Shown: positions 43,416 through 54,981, numbered from the stretch's first letter. The stretch is 64,000 nucleotides of DNA from Serratia marcescens subsp. marcescens ATCC 13880 (GCF_017299535.1 NZ_CP071238.1:620001-684000), one strand, 5' to 3'. The notes: a model not told the origin generated them from the sequence alone. A program made the numbers and translations.

Positions 43416-44456
43416 TTATTTCTTCTTCGGCGCGCGCGGCGGACGGCCGACGGTCGCTTGGTACACCTTGAAGCGGCCGTTTTGCGCCAGCACTTCGTGG
43501 CTGCCGAAGGTGGCGTCCAGAATGTCCGGGTAGGGCAGGAAGGCGTTGGCGACGATGCGCAGCTGACCGCCGATCGGCAGGTGCTTCACCGCGCCGCGGA
43601 TCAGGGTTTCGGCAGCGGTCAGGCTGGTCTGCAGCCCGTCGTGGAACGGCGGGTTGGAGATGATCATGTCGAAACGGCCGGTGATGTCGGAGTAAACGTT
43701 GCTGACGATCACTTCGCCTTCGATGCCGTTGGCGGCCAGCGTCGCGCGGCTGGACTCCACCGCGGCGGCGTTGACGTCGCTGAGGGTCAGTTTCACCTTC
43801 GGCGACAGCTTGGCCATCACCGAGGCCATCACGCCGGCGCCGCAGCCGATGTCCAGCACCTTGCCTTTCATGTGTTTTTCCAGCGTCGATAGCAGCAGTG
43901 AGCTGCCGACGTCCAGGCCGTCGCGGCTGAACACGCCCGGCAGCGTTTTCACTTCCAGATCGTGCAGCTGATAGCTGTCCCACCAGTCGTTCAGGTCGAA
44001 CTCGGTCTGCGCGTCCAGGCGGCCGTGATACAGGCCGCAGCGGCGCGCGCTGTCGATTTTCACCAGCGTGACGTGGCCTTCCAGCGTCGGCTCGGCGCTG
44101 CGCACGCCGCTGCGGTTTTCACCGACCACGAACACGTCCGCGCCCACCGGCAGCAGCGCCAGGAGGTTGCACAGCTGGAATTGCGCTTCCTGTTTGCTCT
44201 TCGGCCAGTAGTACACCAGCGTGTCGCAGTCGGCGACGAAAGCGGGATCGACGGTCAAACCGAACTGCACGTTATCGCCCATCGTCCGGTTCAGTAACTG
44301 CCAGTGATGGTATTGCTGTGTGTGGACGCGCACGTCCGCGGCCTCGAATTGGGCCGGCAGGCTGTCCTGCAGGTCGCCGGCAAACAGCACGCGGCGTTCG
44401 ATAAATTCATCACTGTGGCGCAGCATGACTTCACTGGCGGGGGTTAATGCAGACAT
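43416..44456 (-). CDS. rsmC: 16S rRNA (guanine(1207)-N(2))-methyltransferase
   Basis: This 346-residue SAM-dependent enzyme modifies G1207 of 16S rRNA in the small subunit. It has an N-terminal degenerate methyltransferase domain and a C-terminal catalytic one, with [15 protein letters not shown] and the NPPF motif ([10 protein letters not shown]). The ATG at 44456 gives [18 protein letters not shown], the usual start. It is divergent from holD, as in E. coli. Confidence 0.93.
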   Translation of the reverse strand: MSALTPASEVMLRHSDEFIERRVLFAGDLQDSLPAQFEAADVRVHTQQYHHWQLLNRTMGDNVQFGLTVDPAFVADCDTLVYYWPKSKQEAQFQLCNLLALLPVGADVFVVGENRSGVRSAEPTLEGHVTLVKIDSARRCGLYHGRLDAQTEFDLNDWWDSYQLHDLEVKTLPGVFSRDGLDVGSSLLLSTLEKHMKGKVLDIGCGAGVMASVMAKLSPKVKLTLSDVNAAAVESSRATLAANGIEGEVIVSNVYSDITGRFDMIISNPPFHDGLQTSLTAAETLIRGAVKHLPIGGQLRIVANAFLPYPDILDATFGSHEVLAQNGRFKVYQATVGRPPRAPKKK

Positions 44457-44602
44457 CAGATATTGGCTCCTGGAAATGAGACCGGGGATTATAGAGCTTT
44501 GTGGCGATATGTTCGACGGGTTTGTTGGCGCGGGCTGCACGGGTTTGTTAGCATAGCGCGGCGCATGGCAGGCATGGCGCACCACAACGGGTAGGAATCG
44601 GC

Positions 44603-45040
44603 ATGGCATCAAAACGCGACTGGCTGTTACAACAACTGGGTATTACGCAGTGGACATTGCGCCGCCCGGGCGTGTTGCAGGGCGAAGTGGCGGTCAGTCT
44701 GCCGCCCGAGACGCGCCTGCTGGTGGTGGCGCAGACGCTGCCGGCGCCCGACGATCCGCTGTTTTGCGACGTGCTGCGCAGCCTGGGGCTGACGCCGGCG
44801 CAAACTTACAGCCTGACGCCGGAACAGGTGGCGATGCTGCCTGCAGAGACCGCATGTAACAGTTGGCGGCTGGGCGTGGCGGAGCCGCTTGCGGTCGCCG
44901 GCGCGCAGCTACACAGCCCGGCGCTGGCCGAGCTTTCTCAAGACGCGGGGGCCAAACGCGCCCTCTGGCAGCAGATTTGTCATCATGAACACGATTTCTA
45001 CCCTGACGGCGGCCGACCTGGCCACGGCCTTCACCATTGA
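44603..45040 (+). CDS. holD: DNA polymerase III psi subunit
   Basis: This 145-residue protein begins [31 protein letters not shown], the conserved psi N-terminus that binds chi and links SSB to the clamp loader. Its 3' end overlaps rimI by 56 bp, as in the E. coli holD-rimI pair. Confidence 0.9.
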   Translation: MASKRDWLLQQLGITQWTLRRPGVLQGEVAVSLPPETRLLVVAQTLPAPDDPLFCDVLRSLGLTPAQTYSLTPEQVAMLPAETACNSWRLGVAEPLAVAGAQLHSPALAELSQDAGAKRALWQQICHHEHDFYPDGGRPGHGLHH

Positions 45041-45428
45041 GCAAGCCAGCCACGCTTTCCCCTGGACGGAAACCACCTTTGCCAGCAATCAGGGCGATCG
45101 CTACCTTAACCTGAAGCTGAGCGCCGATGGGGAGATGGCGGGGTTCGCCATCACGCAGATCGTGCTGGACGAAGCCACGCTGTTCAACATCGCCATTCAT
45201 CCGCAGCACCAGCGCCGGGGCTTTGGCCGCCTGCTGCTCAACGCGTTGATCGAACAGCTGGAGAGCCGCGGCGTGGTCACGCTGTGGCTGGAAGTCCGCG
45301 CCTCCAACCAGGCGGCGATCGCGCTGTATGAAGATCTCGGTTTCAACGAAGTCACCGTGCGCCGCAATTATTACCCGAGCGCCCACGGCCGCGAAGACGC
45401 GATCGTGATGGCGATGCCGCTGGGGTAA
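44985..45428 (+). CDS. rimI: Ribosomal protein S18 alanine N-acetyltransferase
   Basis: This 147-residue GNAT enzyme acetylates the N-terminus of S18. The acetyl-CoA loop is HPQHQRRGFGRLLL; downstream LEVRASNQAAIALYEDLGF and RRNYY are typical of RimI. It starts inside holD. In E. coli yjjG follows; here prfC is next after 151 bp. Confidence 0.92.
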   Translation: MNTISTLTAADLATAFTIEQASHAFPWTETTFASNQGDRYLNLKLSADGEMAGFAITQIVLDEATLFNIAIHPQHQRRGFGRLLLNALIEQLESRGVVTLWLEVRASNQAAIALYEDLGFNEVTVRRNYYPSAHGREDAIVMAMPLG

Positions 45429-45579
45429 TCAGCCCGGTCGGAAAAAGCATTGATTGTCACCGGTTGGCAAATCGGCGAAAATGCCCGGCTGTTATCTTTT
45501 ATTCACCGCTTTGCCCGGCGCCGCGATCGGCGCGTTCTGATGATGTCGCAGGGCGGACTAACCGTAGAACCTGAAAACC

Positions 45580-47169
45580 ATGTCTCCTAGTGAATTTGCC
45601 CGCGAAGTCTCCAAAAGAAGAACTTTCGCCATCATCTCGCACCCCGATGCCGGTAAAACCACCATTACCGAAAAAGTGCTGCTGTTCGGACAGGCGATCC
45701 AGACCGCCGGTACGGTAAAAGGCCGCGGCTCCAGCCAGCACGCCAAATCCGACTGGATGGAAATGGAAAAGCAGCGTGGGATCTCGATCACCACCTCGGT
45801 GATGCAGTTCCCGTATCGCGACAGCCTGGTCAACCTGCTGGACACCCCGGGGCACGAAGACTTCTCCGAAGATACGTATCGCACCCTGACCGCGGTCGAC
45901 TGCTGTCTGATGGTGATCGACGCCGCCAAGGGCGTTGAGGATCGCACCCGCAAGCTGATGGAAGTCACCCGCCTGCGCGACACGCCGATCCTGACCTTCA
46001 TGAACAAGCTGGACCGCGACATCCGCGATCCGATGGAGGTGATGGATGAAGTCGAACGCGAACTGAAGATCGCCTGTTCGCCCATCACCTGGCCGATCGG
46101 CTGCGGCAAGCTGTTCAAGGGCGTTTACCACCTGTACAAGGATGAAACCTACCTGTACCAGACCGGTAAAGGCCACACCATTCAGGAAGTGCGCATCGTC
46201 AAGGGCCTGAACAACCCTGAGCTGGATGCGGCGGTGGGCGAAGATCTGGCGGCGCAGCTGCGCGATGAGCTGGAATTGGTGCAGGGCGCTTCTCACGAGT
46301 TCGATCAGGAGGCTTTCCTGAGTGGCGAGCTGACGCCGGTGTTCTTCGGTACCGCACTCGGCAACTTCGGCGTGGATCATATGCTGGACGGCCTGGTGGC
46401 CTGGGCGCCGGCGCCGATGCCGCGCAAAACCGACACCCGCGAAGTGACGGCGGCGGAAGAGAAATTCACCGGCTTTGTGTTCAAGATCCAGGCCAACATG
46501 GATCCGAAGCACCGCGACCGCGTGGCCTTTATGCGCGTGGTTTCCGGCCGTTATGAGAAGGGCATGAAGCTGCGCCAGGTGCGCACCGGCAAAGACGTGG
46601 TGATCTCCGACGCGCTGACCTTTATGGCCGGCGACCGTTCGCACGTGGAAGAAGCCTACCCGGGCGACATCATCGGTCTGCACAACCATGGCACCATTCA
46701 GATCGGCGATACCTTCACCCAGGGTGAAGACATGAAGTTCACCGGCATCCCGAACTTCGCGCCGGAACTGTTCCGCCGCATCCGCCTGCGCGATCCGCTG
46801 AAGCAGAAACAGCTGTTGAAGGGGTTGGTGCAGTTGTCCGAAGAGGGCGCGGTGCAGGTGTTCCGCCCGATCGCCAACAACGATCTGATCGTCGGTGCGG
46901 TCGGCGTGCTGCAGTTCGACGTGGTCGTGGCGCGTTTGAAGAGCGAGTACAACGTGGAAGCGCTGTATGAGTCGGTCAACGTGTCGACGGCGCGCTGGGT
47001 TGAGTGCGACGACGTGAAGAAGTTCGAAGAGTTCAAGCGCAAGAACGAGATCAACCTGGCGCTGGACGGTGGGGACAACCTGTCCTACATCGCGCCGACC
47101 ATGGTGAACCTCAACCTGACGCAGGAACGTTATCCTGACGTGACCTTCCGCAAAACCCGCGAACACTGA
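45580..47169 (+). CDS. prfC: Peptide chain release factor 3
   Basis: This 529-residue translational GTPase recycles RF1/RF2. G motifs are [20 protein letters not shown] and NKLDRD; switch I contains the expected [15 protein letters not shown]. Length equals the E. coli protein. The ATG is at 45580 after a poorly defined ribosome-binding site. Confidence 0.95.
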   Translation: MSPSEFAREVSKRRTFAIISHPDAGKTTITEKVLLFGQAIQTAGTVKGRGSSQHAKSDWMEMEKQRGISITTSVMQFPYRDSLVNLLDTPGHEDFSEDTYRTLTAVDCCLMVIDAAKGVEDRTRKLMEVTRLRDTPILTFMNKLDRDIRDPMEVMDEVERELKIACSPITWPIGCGKLFKGVYHLYKDETYLYQTGKGHTIQEVRIVKGLNNPELDAAVGEDLAAQLRDELELVQGASHEFDQEAFLSGELTPVFFGTALGNFGVDHMLDGLVAWAPAPMPRKTDTREVTAAEEKFTGFVFKIQANMDPKHRDRVAFMRVVSGRYEKGMKLRQVRTGKDVVISDALTFMAGDRSHVEEAYPGDIIGLHNHGTIQIGDTFTQGEDMKFTGIPNFAPELFRRIRLRDPLKQKQLLKGLVQLSEEGAVQVFRPIANNDLIVGAVGVLQFDVVVARLKSEYNVEALYESVNVSTARWVECDDVKKFEEFKRKNEINLALDGGDNLSYIAPTMVNLNLTQERYPDVTFRKTREH

Positions 47170-47176
47170 TCAATCG

Positions 47177-47199
47177 GCAGGGCGCCCGGTGCGCCCTGC
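47177..47199 (+). terminator. Hairpin after prfC
   Basis: GCAGGGCGC and GCGCCCTGC form a nine-pair stem 8 bp after the prfC stop. The downstream T-run is weak, so termination may be partial or Rho-assisted. Confidence 0.5.
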
Positions 47200-47685
47200 A
47201 CGCTCCTCCCACCCTAACTGCGCTAATTAATAAACCTTACTCATATTTTACCCTGCGAACAGATGTCGCCAGGCGGCGTTCGTTCGGCCTGCATTTTCCG
47301 TCTGATGGTCTATCTTTAACAGGATGTTCGCACATTGCTTGAGAGTAAATCACTGCAATACGTTGCTTGTTTGGTGAGTTATTCTGATGTGTTGCCGATA
47401 GGAGACAGTCAGTATCTTTAAATATCAATGAGATAGGCATATTTCAGTTTTGTGTGGCTTAGTCTGTCGTCAATAGACGACAGTTTGTTGATTAAAAATC
47501 CAACTGAAGAATTTTTCTCTTTGATAAATAAGGTATTTATTGGATTGGCACGGCCGTTGCAATACTCCTGTCGTGAACGCTTAATCGTATAGCGATGATG
47601 AAGTATTTACCGAGAGGCCGCGTGAAGGCGGCTGAAGGGTTCCGGCGCTTTGGCGCTGCGGGCCCCCAACAAAAGGAAGAGATCG
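47200..47685. promoter_or_regulatory. osmY upstream region, no gene seen
   Basis: The interval is AT-rich in its middle part and contains no supported gene. It should hold the stress-responsive osmY promoter. A GGAAGAG ribosome-binding site precedes ATG 47686. Confidence 0.4.
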
Positions 47686-48300
47686 ATGAAAAAGACCAAA
47701 TTTGCACACTCGCTGATGGCTGTTGTTTTGGGTTCTGCTTTGGTGAGCGGCACTGCACTGGCCGAAGACAGCCTGTTAAACAAGGCGTCTAACGCCGCGG
47801 ATAGTGCCGGTGCCAAAATCGATAGCTCCATGAAAAAAGTTGACGGTTACATGGATGACAGCGCGATAACGGCTAAAGTTAAAAGTGCGTTGGTGGAAGA
47901 TAAGACCATCAAAAGCGCTGACATTTCGGTGAAAACCGAAAAAGGCGCCGTGATCCTGAGCGGGTTTGTCGGCAGCCAGGCGCAGGCGGAACATGCGGTC
48001 GCGGTTGCCGGTAAGGTGGAAGGCGTCAAGACCGTCAGCGACAAGCTGCATGTGAAGGACGAAGCCAACCAGTCGATCAAATCGTATGCCGGCGACACCG
48101 CCACCACCAGCGAGCTGAAAGCCAAGCTGCTGGCCGATGACATCGTGCCGTCGCGCAATGTGAAAGTGGAAACCACCGATGGCGTGGTGCAGCTTTCCGG
48201 TGAGGTGAAAACGCAGGCGCAGTCTGAGCGTGCCGAAAGCATCGCCAAGGCCATCGACGGCGTGAAAAGCGTGAAAAACGACCTGGTGGTCAAGCCGTAA
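47686..48300 (+). CDS. osmY: Periplasmic osmotic-stress protein OsmY
   Basis: This 204-residue protein has a signal peptide ([26 protein letters not shown]) and two BON domains (about 57-125 and 135-204, each with a VxLSGxV pattern). OsmY is a chaperone-like periplasmic protein of the sigma-S regulon. The start was chosen at 47686 because the signal peptide begins there. Confidence 0.92.
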   Translation: MKKTKFAHSLMAVVLGSALVSGTALAEDSLLNKASNAADSAGAKIDSSMKKVDGYMDDSAITAKVKSALVEDKTIKSADISVKTEKGAVILSGFVGSQAQAEHAVAVAGKVEGVKTVSDKLHVKDEANQSIKSYAGDTATTSELKAKLLADDIVPSRNVKVETTDGVVQLSGEVKTQAQSERAESIAKAIDGVKSVKNDLVVKP

Positions 48301-48461
48301 TCCCGCCAGGCGCCCGTAACAAGTAACAACAAGCCGCATCTGTCGGGCCGTGAAGGCGGCCCGACATGTACCACCAAAAAAAGAAACTGATTTGCCGTCG
48401 ACGTCCCGTTGTCGGGGCGGCAGACAGCAGCGAATTTTTTCACAATGGTAAGGAGAAGCTT

Positions 48462-48623
48462 ATGTTTCGTTGGGGCATTATCTTTTTAGTCATCGCGCTT
48501 ATCGCTGCGGCACTGGGATTCGGTTCGCTGGCGGGCACCGCCGCCTGGGCCGCCAAGGTGGTGTTCGTTGTCGGCATCATCCTGTTCCTGGTCAGCCTGT
48601 TCACCGGCCGTCGGCGCCCTTAG
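48462..48623 (+). CDS. ytjA: DUF1328 small membrane protein YtjA
   Basis: This 53-residue protein has two hydrophobic helices: [20 protein letters not shown] and [19 protein letters not shown], with the terminal GRRRP. It matches the YtjA/DUF1328 family. AAGGAGAAGC precedes the ATG. Its place after osmY is as in related genomes. Confidence 0.9.
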   Translation: MFRWGIIFLVIALIAAALGFGSLAGTAAWAAKVVFVVGIILFLVSLFTGRRRP

Positions 48624-48691
48624 CCGGTCGGCATTTTCCCGTAAACTGTAACAAAGCTTAATTCCTTTTCTCACCTCGGGGAGGGCCGGCC

Positions 48692-48877
48692 ATGAACAGC
48701 GACATCATCGTTGGGCGCTGGAAACAGCTGAAAGGCCAGGTATGGCAGGCGTGGGCCGAATGGTCCGGCAGCGATTGCGCCTGGCTGGCCGGCAGCAACG
48801 ATTTCCTCGCCGGTGTACTGCAAGAGGATTACGGAAGAGAGCGAGACGCGGTATCCTCGGAGAAAACGTCTCACTGA
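48692..48877 (+). CDS. CsbD-family stress protein
   Basis: This 61-residue hydrophilic protein contains GRWKQLKGQVWQAWAEW and AGSNDFLAGVLQEDYG, the CsbD/YjbJ pattern. Such proteins are induced under general stress; function is unknown. It ends 10 bp before yjjU. Confidence 0.75.
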   Translation: MNSDIIVGRWKQLKGQVWQAWAEWSGSDCAWLAGSNDFLAGVLQEDYGRERDAVSSEKTSH

Positions 48878-48887
48878 GGATGCCAAG

Positions 48888-50006
48888 TTGGGATACAGAA
48901 TACCCATCACGCTCGGCAATATAGAACCGCTGGCGTCTAAACCCTTTCGGCCAGGCAAGATGGCGCTGGTCTGCGAAGGCGGCGGCCAGCGCGGCATTTT
49001 CACCGCCGGCGTGCTGGACGAGTTTCAGCGCGCGGGCTTTAACCCTTTCGATCTGCTGATCGGCACATCGGCCGGCGCTCAGAATCTGTCTGCCTATATC
49101 TGCGGGCAGATGGGCTACGCGCGCCGGGTGATCACCCGTTACACCACTTCGGCACAGTTCTTCAATCCGCTGCGCTTCGTGCGCGGCGGGCATCTGATCG
49201 ATCTCGATTGGCTGGTTGATACGGCGGCGGCGCAGATGCCGCTGGCGATGGACGTGGCGGAACAGCACTTTACCGACGGGCGCGAATTCCTGCTGTGCGC
49301 CTGCCGCAGCGACGATTTCGAACCGGCCTATCTGCCGGCGCAGCGCGAACGCTGGCTGCCGGCCATCAAGGCGTCCAGCGCCATTCCCGGCTTCTACCGT
49401 CAGGGCGTGGAGTTGGACGGCGTCAGCTATCAGGACGGCGGCATCAGCGATGCGATTCCGGTGGAAGAGGCCTATCGCCGCGGCGCCGACACCATCGTGG
49501 TGATCCGCACCGTGCCTTCGCAAATGTACTACACCCCGCAGTGGATGAAGCGTATGGAGCATTGGCTGAGCGACAGCAGCCTGCAGCAGATGGTGCGCAT
49601 CCTGCAGCATCATGAGCAAAGCTATCACCGCATCCAGCGCTTTATCGAGAAGCCGCCGGGCAAGCTGCGCATCTTCGAGATCTTCCCGCCTAAGCCGCTG
49701 GCCAGCAATGCGCTGGGCAGCCGACTGGGGGCGCTCAATCAGGATTATCACCTGGGGCGCCGCTGCGGCCGCTACTTCCTGGCCACCGTCGGCCAGTGGA
49801 TGGCGCAGCAGGAACCGGACGGCATCAAGGTGCGAAAATCGTTGTCGCGCCGCCTGATCCAGCCCGAGAATGTCAGAATGCCTTCGCCGATCGTGACCGA
49901 CATCGCCATGTCGCCCGATCTCGCGGCGCAGCCGGAGGCTGCGGTGGCGGCGCCGAAACTCATTCTGCCGGGCGATCTGCCGCCGGGTGAAGGGGGCGCG
50001 CTGTGA
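48888..50006 (+). CDS. yjjU: Patatin-like phospholipase family protein YjjU
   Basis: This 372-residue protein has the patatin features: oxyanion loop CEGGGQRGIF, catalytic serine in GTSAGAQN, and catalytic Asp in DGGISDAIP. The TTG at 48888, with GAGGATG upstream, is preferred because the product then begins LGYRIPITLGN, like the E. coli protein (GQRIPVTLGN). The frame extends upstream through the csbD-like gene without homology. It overlaps yjjV by 4 bp. Confidence 0.88.
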   Translation: MGYRIPITLGNIEPLASKPFRPGKMALVCEGGGQRGIFTAGVLDEFQRAGFNPFDLLIGTSAGAQNLSAYICGQMGYARRVITRYTTSAQFFNPLRFVRGGHLIDLDWLVDTAAAQMPLAMDVAEQHFTDGREFLLCACRSDDFEPAYLPAQRERWLPAIKASSAIPGFYRQGVELDGVSYQDGGISDAIPVEEAYRRGADTIVVIRTVPSQMYYTPQWMKRMEHWLSDSSLQQMVRILQHHEQSYHRIQRFIEKPPGKLRIFEIFPPKPLASNALGSRLGALNQDYHLGRRCGRYFLATVGQWMAQQEPDGIKVRKSLSRRLIQPENVRMPSPIVTDIAMSPDLAAQPEAAVAAPKLILPGDLPPGEGGAL

Positions 50007-50785
50007 GCTACGCCTTTACCGACACCCACTGCCATTTCGATTTCCCACCCTTTACCGGACACGAGGCCGAAAGCCTGACGCGGGCGGCAAGCGCTGGCGT
50101 GCAGCGCATCATCGTCCCGACGGTCACTGCCGATCGCTTTGCGCGGGTGCTGCGGCTGGCGCAGGATCACGCGCCGCTGTTCGCCGCGCTGGGGCTGCAC
50201 CCGCTGTATATCGCGCAGCATCATGAGCCGCAGCTGGAACAGTTGGCGGCGCTGTTGGCCGAACGGCCGCGCAAGCTGGTGGCGGTGGGGGAGATTGGGC
50301 TCGATCTGTATATGGACAACCCGCAGTTCGAGCGCCAGCAAAGCGTGCTGCTGGCCCAACTGAGGCTGGCGAAACAGCATGACCTGCCGGTGATCCTGCA
50401 CTCGCGCCGCACCCACGATCAGCTGACCGCGGCGCTGCGGCGCATGCAACTGCCGCGCCGCGGCGTGGTGCACGGCTTCGCCGGCAGCCTGTCGCAGGCG
50501 CAGGCGTTTATCCGCCTCGGCTATTACATCGGCGTGGGCGGCACCATCACCTATGAGCGGGCGCAGAAAACGCGCGGCGTGATGGCGCAGCTGCCGCTTG
50601 AGGCGCTGCTGCTGGAGACGGATGCGCCGGACATGCCGCTGGCCGGCTATCAGGGGCAGCCGAATCGCCCCGAGCGCGCCGCCGAGGTGTTTCACACGCT
50701 GTGCGAGCTGCGGCCGGAACCGGCCGACGAGATCGCCGCTCACCTGCAACGCAATACCCAGTCACTGTTTGCCATGCCGGATTGA
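50003..50785 (+). CDS. yjjV: TatD-family metal-dependent hydrolase YjjV
   Basis: This 260-residue protein has TatD motifs: TDTHCHFDF (HxH metal site), GEIGLD, VILHSRRT, VHGFAGS and LETDAP. It is likely a 3'-5' exonuclease/DNase. It overlaps yjjU (GTGA) and forms an operon with it. Confidence 0.9.
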   Translation: MSYAFTDTHCHFDFPPFTGHEAESLTRAASAGVQRIIVPTVTADRFARVLRLAQDHAPLFAALGLHPLYIAQHHEPQLEQLAALLAERPRKLVAVGEIGLDLYMDNPQFERQQSVLLAQLRLAKQHDLPVILHSRRTHDQLTAALRRMQLPRRGVVHGFAGSLSQAQAFIRLGYYIGVGGTITYERAQKTRGVMAQLPLEALLLETDAPDMPLAGYQGQPNRPERAAEVFHTLCELRPEPADEIAAHLQRNTQSLFAMPD

Positions 50786-50790
50786 CGAGC

Positions 50791-50818
50791 TTATAACGTG
50801 ACCTGCGTCACGTTATAA
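50791..50818 (+). terminator. Strong inverted repeat after yjjV
   Basis: TTATAACGTGAC and GTCACGTTATAA form a perfect 12-bp stem with a CTGC loop 6 bp after the yjjV stop. The T-run is short, so it may be a terminator or a protein-binding palindrome in front of the nucleoside transporter gene. Confidence 0.55.
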
Positions 50819-50968
50819 GATTTTCATTTGCGTCTCGTTGTATACATTTGTGACATAAATCGGTGCGAGGGTGACCTCGCTCAGTATAATCCCCCCGAAA
50901 CTCTCCAATAGCAGACCTCTCTTCATGAGCAGGGATGTATTTTATTTTTTGCAACAGGGAAACTTTGC

Positions 50969-52246
50969 ATGCAACTCATCATGAGTCTGGTCGGTATGGC
51001 GGTGCTGATCGCCATTGCGGTGCTGCTCTCCAGCAACCGTCGGGCCATCAAATTGCGCACCGTCGTGTGGGCGTTCATCATTCAGGTCGGCATCGGCGCG
51101 CTGGTGCTGTACGTGCCGCTGGGCCGCAGCATCCTCGGCAGTATGTCTAACGGCGTGGCAAACGTTATCGCCTACGGCAATCAGGGCATTTCGTTCATTT
51201 TCGGCGGGCTGGTGTCCGACAAGATGTTCGAGGTGTTCGGCGGCGGCGGCTTCGTGTTCGCGCTGCGCGTCCTGCCGGTGATCGTGTTCTTCTCCTCGCT
51301 GATTGCGGTGCTGTACTACCTCGGCATCATGCAGTTGGTGATCCGCGTGCTGGGCGGCGGCCTGCACAAGCTGCTGGGCACCTCGCGCACCGAATCGCTG
51401 TCGGCGACCGCCAACATTTTCGTCGGCCAGACCGAAGCGCCGCTGGTGGTGCGCCCCTATATCGCCACCATGAGCCAGTCAGAACTGTTCGCCGTGATGT
51501 GCGGCGGCCTGGCTTCGGTAGCCGGTTCGGTGTTGGCGGGGTACGCGCAGATGGGCGTGCCGCTGGAATACCTGATCGCCGCATCCTTCATGGCCGCGCC
51601 GGGCGGGCTGCTGTTCGCCAAGCTGATGGTGCCGGAAACCGAGCAGACCCACGATAAAGACGATGCGATGAAGCTGATCGCCGAAGAGGATCGTCCGGCC
51701 AACGTGATCGATGCGGCGGCTTCCGGCGCGGCTTCCGGCATGCAGCTGGCGCTGAACGTCGGTGCGATGCTGCTGGCGTTTATCGCGCTGATCGCCTTGC
51801 TTAACGGCATTCTCGGCGGTATCGGCGGCTGGTTCGACTATCCGCAGCTGTCGCTTGAGCTGATCCTCGGCTGGGTGTTCTCACCGATCGCCTTCCTGAT
51901 CGGCGTGCCGTGGAGCGAAGCGATGACCGCCGGTTCGTTCATCGGGCAGAAGATCATCGTCAACGAGTTCGTCGCCTACATGAACTTCGGCGCCTATCTG
52001 CGCCCGGACGACGTGGTGGCGGCGGAAGGCCTGCAGGTGCTGTCGACGCACACCAAGGCGATCATCTCCTTCGCGTTGTGCGGCTTCGCCAACCTCTCCT
52101 CGGTGGCGATCCTGCTGGGCGGTCTGGGCAGCATGGCGCCCAACCGTCGCCACGACATCGCGCGCTTCGGTCTGAAGGCCGTGGCGGCGGGCACGCTGTC
52201 CAACTTGATGAGTGCCACCATCGCCGGCTTCTTCCTGGCGCTGTAA
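50969..52246 (+). CDS. Concentrative nucleoside transporter (NupC/NupX family)
   Basis: This 425-residue inner-membrane CNT protein has family motifs [21 protein letters not shown] and [18 protein letters not shown]. Later it has [10 protein letters not shown] and [17 protein letters not shown]. It imports nucleosides with cations. Its position before the deo operon links uptake to deoxyribonucleoside breakdown. Confidence 0.88.
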   Translation: MQLIMSLVGMAVLIAIAVLLSSNRRAIKLRTVVWAFIIQVGIGALVLYVPLGRSILGSMSNGVANVIAYGNQGISFIFGGLVSDKMFEVFGGGGFVFALRVLPVIVFFSSLIAVLYYLGIMQLVIRVLGGGLHKLLGTSRTESLSATANIFVGQTEAPLVVRPYIATMSQSELFAVMCGGLASVAGSVLAGYAQMGVPLEYLIAASFMAAPGGLLFAKLMVPETEQTHDKDDAMKLIAEEDRPANVIDAAASGAASGMQLALNVGAMLLAFIALIALLNGILGGIGGWFDYPQLSLELILGWVFSPIAFLIGVPWSEAMTAGSFIGQKIIVNEFVAYMNFGAYLRPDDVVAAEGLQVLSTHTKAIISFALCGFANLSSVAILLGGLGSMAPNRRHDIARFGLKAVAAGTLSNLMSATIAGFFLAL

Positions 52247-52377
52247 GCCATCACGGAGCCCGCGACGGCGCGACCGATCGCGGGACTCCGCCTATACTCT
52301 AAGCAACGCGGGTGCTTGCCGCATCCGCGATCTTCAGCCGCTTCTTTAGCGAATTTGTGAACGATATCGCGTTATTT

Positions 52378-52393
52378 TGTGATGTTCTTCACA
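52378..52393 (+). promoter_or_regulatory. CRP-binding site upstream of deoC
   Basis: TGTGATGTTCTTCACA is a perfect TGTGA-N6-TCACA palindrome, 239 bp upstream of deoC. TATAAT lies at 52394-52399 and TATAGT at 52425-52430. The E. coli deoP2 promoter is CRP-activated and CytR-repressed, so the same control is likely. The 52247-52616 region has no supported gene. Confidence 0.75.
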
Positions 52394-52616
52394 TATAATT
52401 CCGGTCTGTTACAGTGCTATTTCATATAGTGTGACGATGAACGCGAATCGCCTTCGGCATTCGTGTTCAAATAGCTATTACTGGCCGGCCGCAAGGCGGG
52501 TGGCCATGTGCGGTGAGAAGGATCTCAGTTGCCGCCGCGGGAACGCCGTTCCCCAGCGCTATCTTCATGGAACCAAGTCCGCTCGCCAACACCCAGGTAC
52601 TCAGTTGGAGAGTTTT

Positions 52617-53396
52617 ATGACCGAATTAACCGCAGCAGCGCAACGTGCGCTGAACTTGATGGATTTAACCACGCTGAATGATGATGACACCGACGAGAAA
52701 GTGATCGCGCTCTGTCGTCAGGCCAACAGCCCGGCCGGCCACACGGCGGCCATCTGCATCTACCCGCGTTTTATCCCGGTGGCGCGTAAGGCGCTGCGCG
52801 AGCAAGGCACGCCGGACATCCGCATCGCCACCGTGACCAACTTCCCGCATGGCAATGACGATATCGACATCGCGCTGGCGGAAACCCGCGCGGCGATCGC
52901 CTATGGCGCGGATGAAGTGGACGTGGTGTTCCCATACCGCGCGCTGATCGCCGGCAACGAACAGGTCGGCTTCGAGCTGGTGAAACAGTGCAAGCAGGCT
53001 TGCCAGGCGGCCAACGTGCTGCTGAAAGTGATCATCGAAACCGGTGAGCTGAAACAGGCCGATTTGATCCGCAAGGCGTCCGAGATCGCCATCAAGGCCG
53101 GGGCGGACTTTATCAAGACCTCCACCGGCAAGGTGCCGGTCAACGCCACCCTGGAGAGCGCCGAGCTGATGATGTCGGTGATCCGCGATATGGGCGTGGC
53201 GAAGACGGTGGGCTTCAAGCCGGCCGGCGGCGTGCGCACCGCGGAAGACGCGCTGCATTATCTGCAACTTGCCGATCGTATTCTGGGCGAAGGGTGGGCC
53301 GATGCGCGGCATTTCCGCTTTGGCGCTTCCAGCCTGCTGGCCAGCTTGCTGACCGCGCTGGGCCACCAGACCCAGACCGCCGGCGGCGGCTACTGA
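52617..53396 (+). CDS. deoC: Deoxyribose-phosphate aldolase
   Basis: This 259-residue class I aldolase splits 2-deoxyribose-5-phosphate into glyceraldehyde-3-phosphate and acetaldehyde. The Schiff-base lysine lies in [10 protein letters not shown], and [11 protein letters not shown] forms the phosphate site. ATG 52617 follows GGAGAG. First gene of deoCABD. Confidence 0.95.
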   Translation: MTELTAAAQRALNLMDLTTLNDDDTDEKVIALCRQANSPAGHTAAICIYPRFIPVARKALREQGTPDIRIATVTNFPHGNDDIDIALAETRAAIAYGADEVDVVFPYRALIAGNEQVGFELVKQCKQACQAANVLLKVIIETGELKQADLIRKASEIAIKAGADFIKTSTGKVPVNATLESAELMMSVIRDMGVAKTVGFKPAGGVRTAEDALHYLQLADRILGEGWADARHFRFGASSLLASLLTALGHQTQTAGGGY

Positions 53397-53462
53397 TCGA
53401 TTTCGTTGGCGGGCGCCAGGCGCGCCCGTCTGCACCGACTCTCGGCGACACAGGGGGATGCC

Positions 53463-54788
53463 TTGTTCCTGGCTCAAGAAATTATTCGTAAGAAACGCGA
53501 CGGCCAGCCGTTAAGCGAAGCGGAAATCCGCTTTTTCATCAACGGCATTCGCGACAACGTAGTGTCGGAAGGGCAGATCGCCGCGCTGGCGATGACCATT
53601 TATTTCCATGACATGAGCATGCCGGAGCGCGTGGCGCTCACCATGGCGATGCGCGATTCTGGCACCGTGCTGGACTGGAAGAGTTTGGCGCTGAATGGCC
53701 CGATCGTCGACAAGCATTCGACCGGCGGCGTGGGCGACGTGACCTCGCTGATGCTCGGCCCGATGGTGGCGGCCTGCGGCGGCTATGTGCCGATGATCTC
53801 CGGCCGCGGCCTGGGGCATACCGGCGGCACGCTGGACAAACTGGAAGCCATTCCGGGCTTCAATATTTTCCCGGACGATAACGCCTTCCGCAAAATCATT
53901 CAGGACGTCGGCGTGGCGATCATCGGCCAGACCAGCTCGCTGGCGCCGGCGGACAAGCGTTTTTACGCCACCCGCGACATCACCGCCACCGTGGATTCGA
54001 TCCCGCTGATCACCGCCTCCATTCTGGCCAAGAAACTGGCGGAAGGGCTGGATGCGCTGGTGATGGACGTGAAGGTTGGCTCGGGCGCCTTTATGCCGAC
54101 CTATGCCCTGTCGCAAGATTTGGCGCAGGCGATCGTCGGCGTGGCCAACGGCGCGGGCTGCAAGACCACCGCGCTGCTGACCGACATGAACCAGGTGCTG
54201 GCTTCCAGCGCCGGCAACGCGGTGGAAGTGCGCGAAGCGGTGCGCTTCCTGACCGGCGAATACCGCAACCCGCGCCTGCTGGAAGTGACGCTGGCGCTGT
54301 GCGTGGAGATGCTGCTGTCCGGCGGCCTGGCGCAAGACGAGGCCGATGCGCGCGCCAAGCTGCAGGCGGTGCTGGACAACGGCAAAGCGGCTGAGGTGTT
54401 TGGCCGCATGGTGGCGGCGCAGCAAGGGCCGATAGACTTCGTCGAACGTTATGATAGCTATCTGCCGGCGGCAACGCTGAGCAAGCCGGTGTATGCTGAA
54501 AAGCCGGGTATCATCAGCGCCATGGATACCCGCGCGCTGGGTATGGCGGTGGTGTCGCTGGGCGGCGGCCGCCGCCGGGCGAGCGACGCCATCGATTACA
54601 GCGTTGGCCTGACCGAGGTAGCGCGTCTGGGCGATAAGGTGGATACCCAGCAACCGCTGGCGATGATCCACGCCAACGATGAAGAGAGCTGGCAACTGGC
54701 GGCCGATGCGGTGCGCAGCGCAATGACGCTGAGCGACAAGGTGCCGGAGGCGACGCCGGTGGTGTATAAGCGCATCACTCAAGCGTGA
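53463..54788 (+). CDS. deoA: Thymidine phosphorylase
   Basis: This 441-residue enzyme phosphorolyses thymidine and deoxyuridine. Motifs [28 protein letters not shown] and [13 protein letters not shown] are intact. The TTG at 53463 gives the conserved start [14 protein letters not shown]. coli deoA also uses TTG. GGGGATG precedes it. Confidence 0.95.
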   Translation: MFLAQEIIRKKRDGQPLSEAEIRFFINGIRDNVVSEGQIAALAMTIYFHDMSMPERVALTMAMRDSGTVLDWKSLALNGPIVDKHSTGGVGDVTSLMLGPMVAACGGYVPMISGRGLGHTGGTLDKLEAIPGFNIFPDDNAFRKIIQDVGVAIIGQTSSLAPADKRFYATRDITATVDSIPLITASILAKKLAEGLDALVMDVKVGSGAFMPTYALSQDLAQAIVGVANGAGCKTTALLTDMNQVLASSAGNAVEVREAVRFLTGEYRNPRLLEVTLALCVEMLLSGGLAQDEADARAKLQAVLDNGKAAEVFGRMVAAQQGPIDFVERYDSYLPAATLSKPVYAEKPGIISAMDTRALGMAVVSLGGGRRRASDAIDYSVGLTEVARLGDKVDTQQPLAMIHANDEESWQLAADAVRSAMTLSDKVPEATPVVYKRITQA

Positions 54789-54796
54789 TGACCCTC

Positions 54797-54905
54797 GTCT
54801 TTCAAGCCGTAGCGTTGTTGGCTGCACGCGTGCACCCCAGTCACTTACTTGAGTAAGCTCCTGGGGATACACACGCTAGCCGCCTAGCTACAACTTGAGA
54901 TCCAT
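54797..54905. repeat. ERIC element between deoA and deoB
   Basis: The imperfect palindrome has the ERIC core ACCCCAGTCACTTACTT followed by AGTAAGCTCCTGGGGAT. Its ends (TTTCAAG and CTTGAGA) also pair. It would form a long hairpin in the deo mRNA. A second copy lies after deoB. Confidence 0.85.
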
Positions 54906-54981
54906 TGGGTATAAATTTAGAGAATAAGGGCGATTGCAGTTTTGCGGTCGCAATAGCGTGAGAACACGCAGGAGAGCACAG

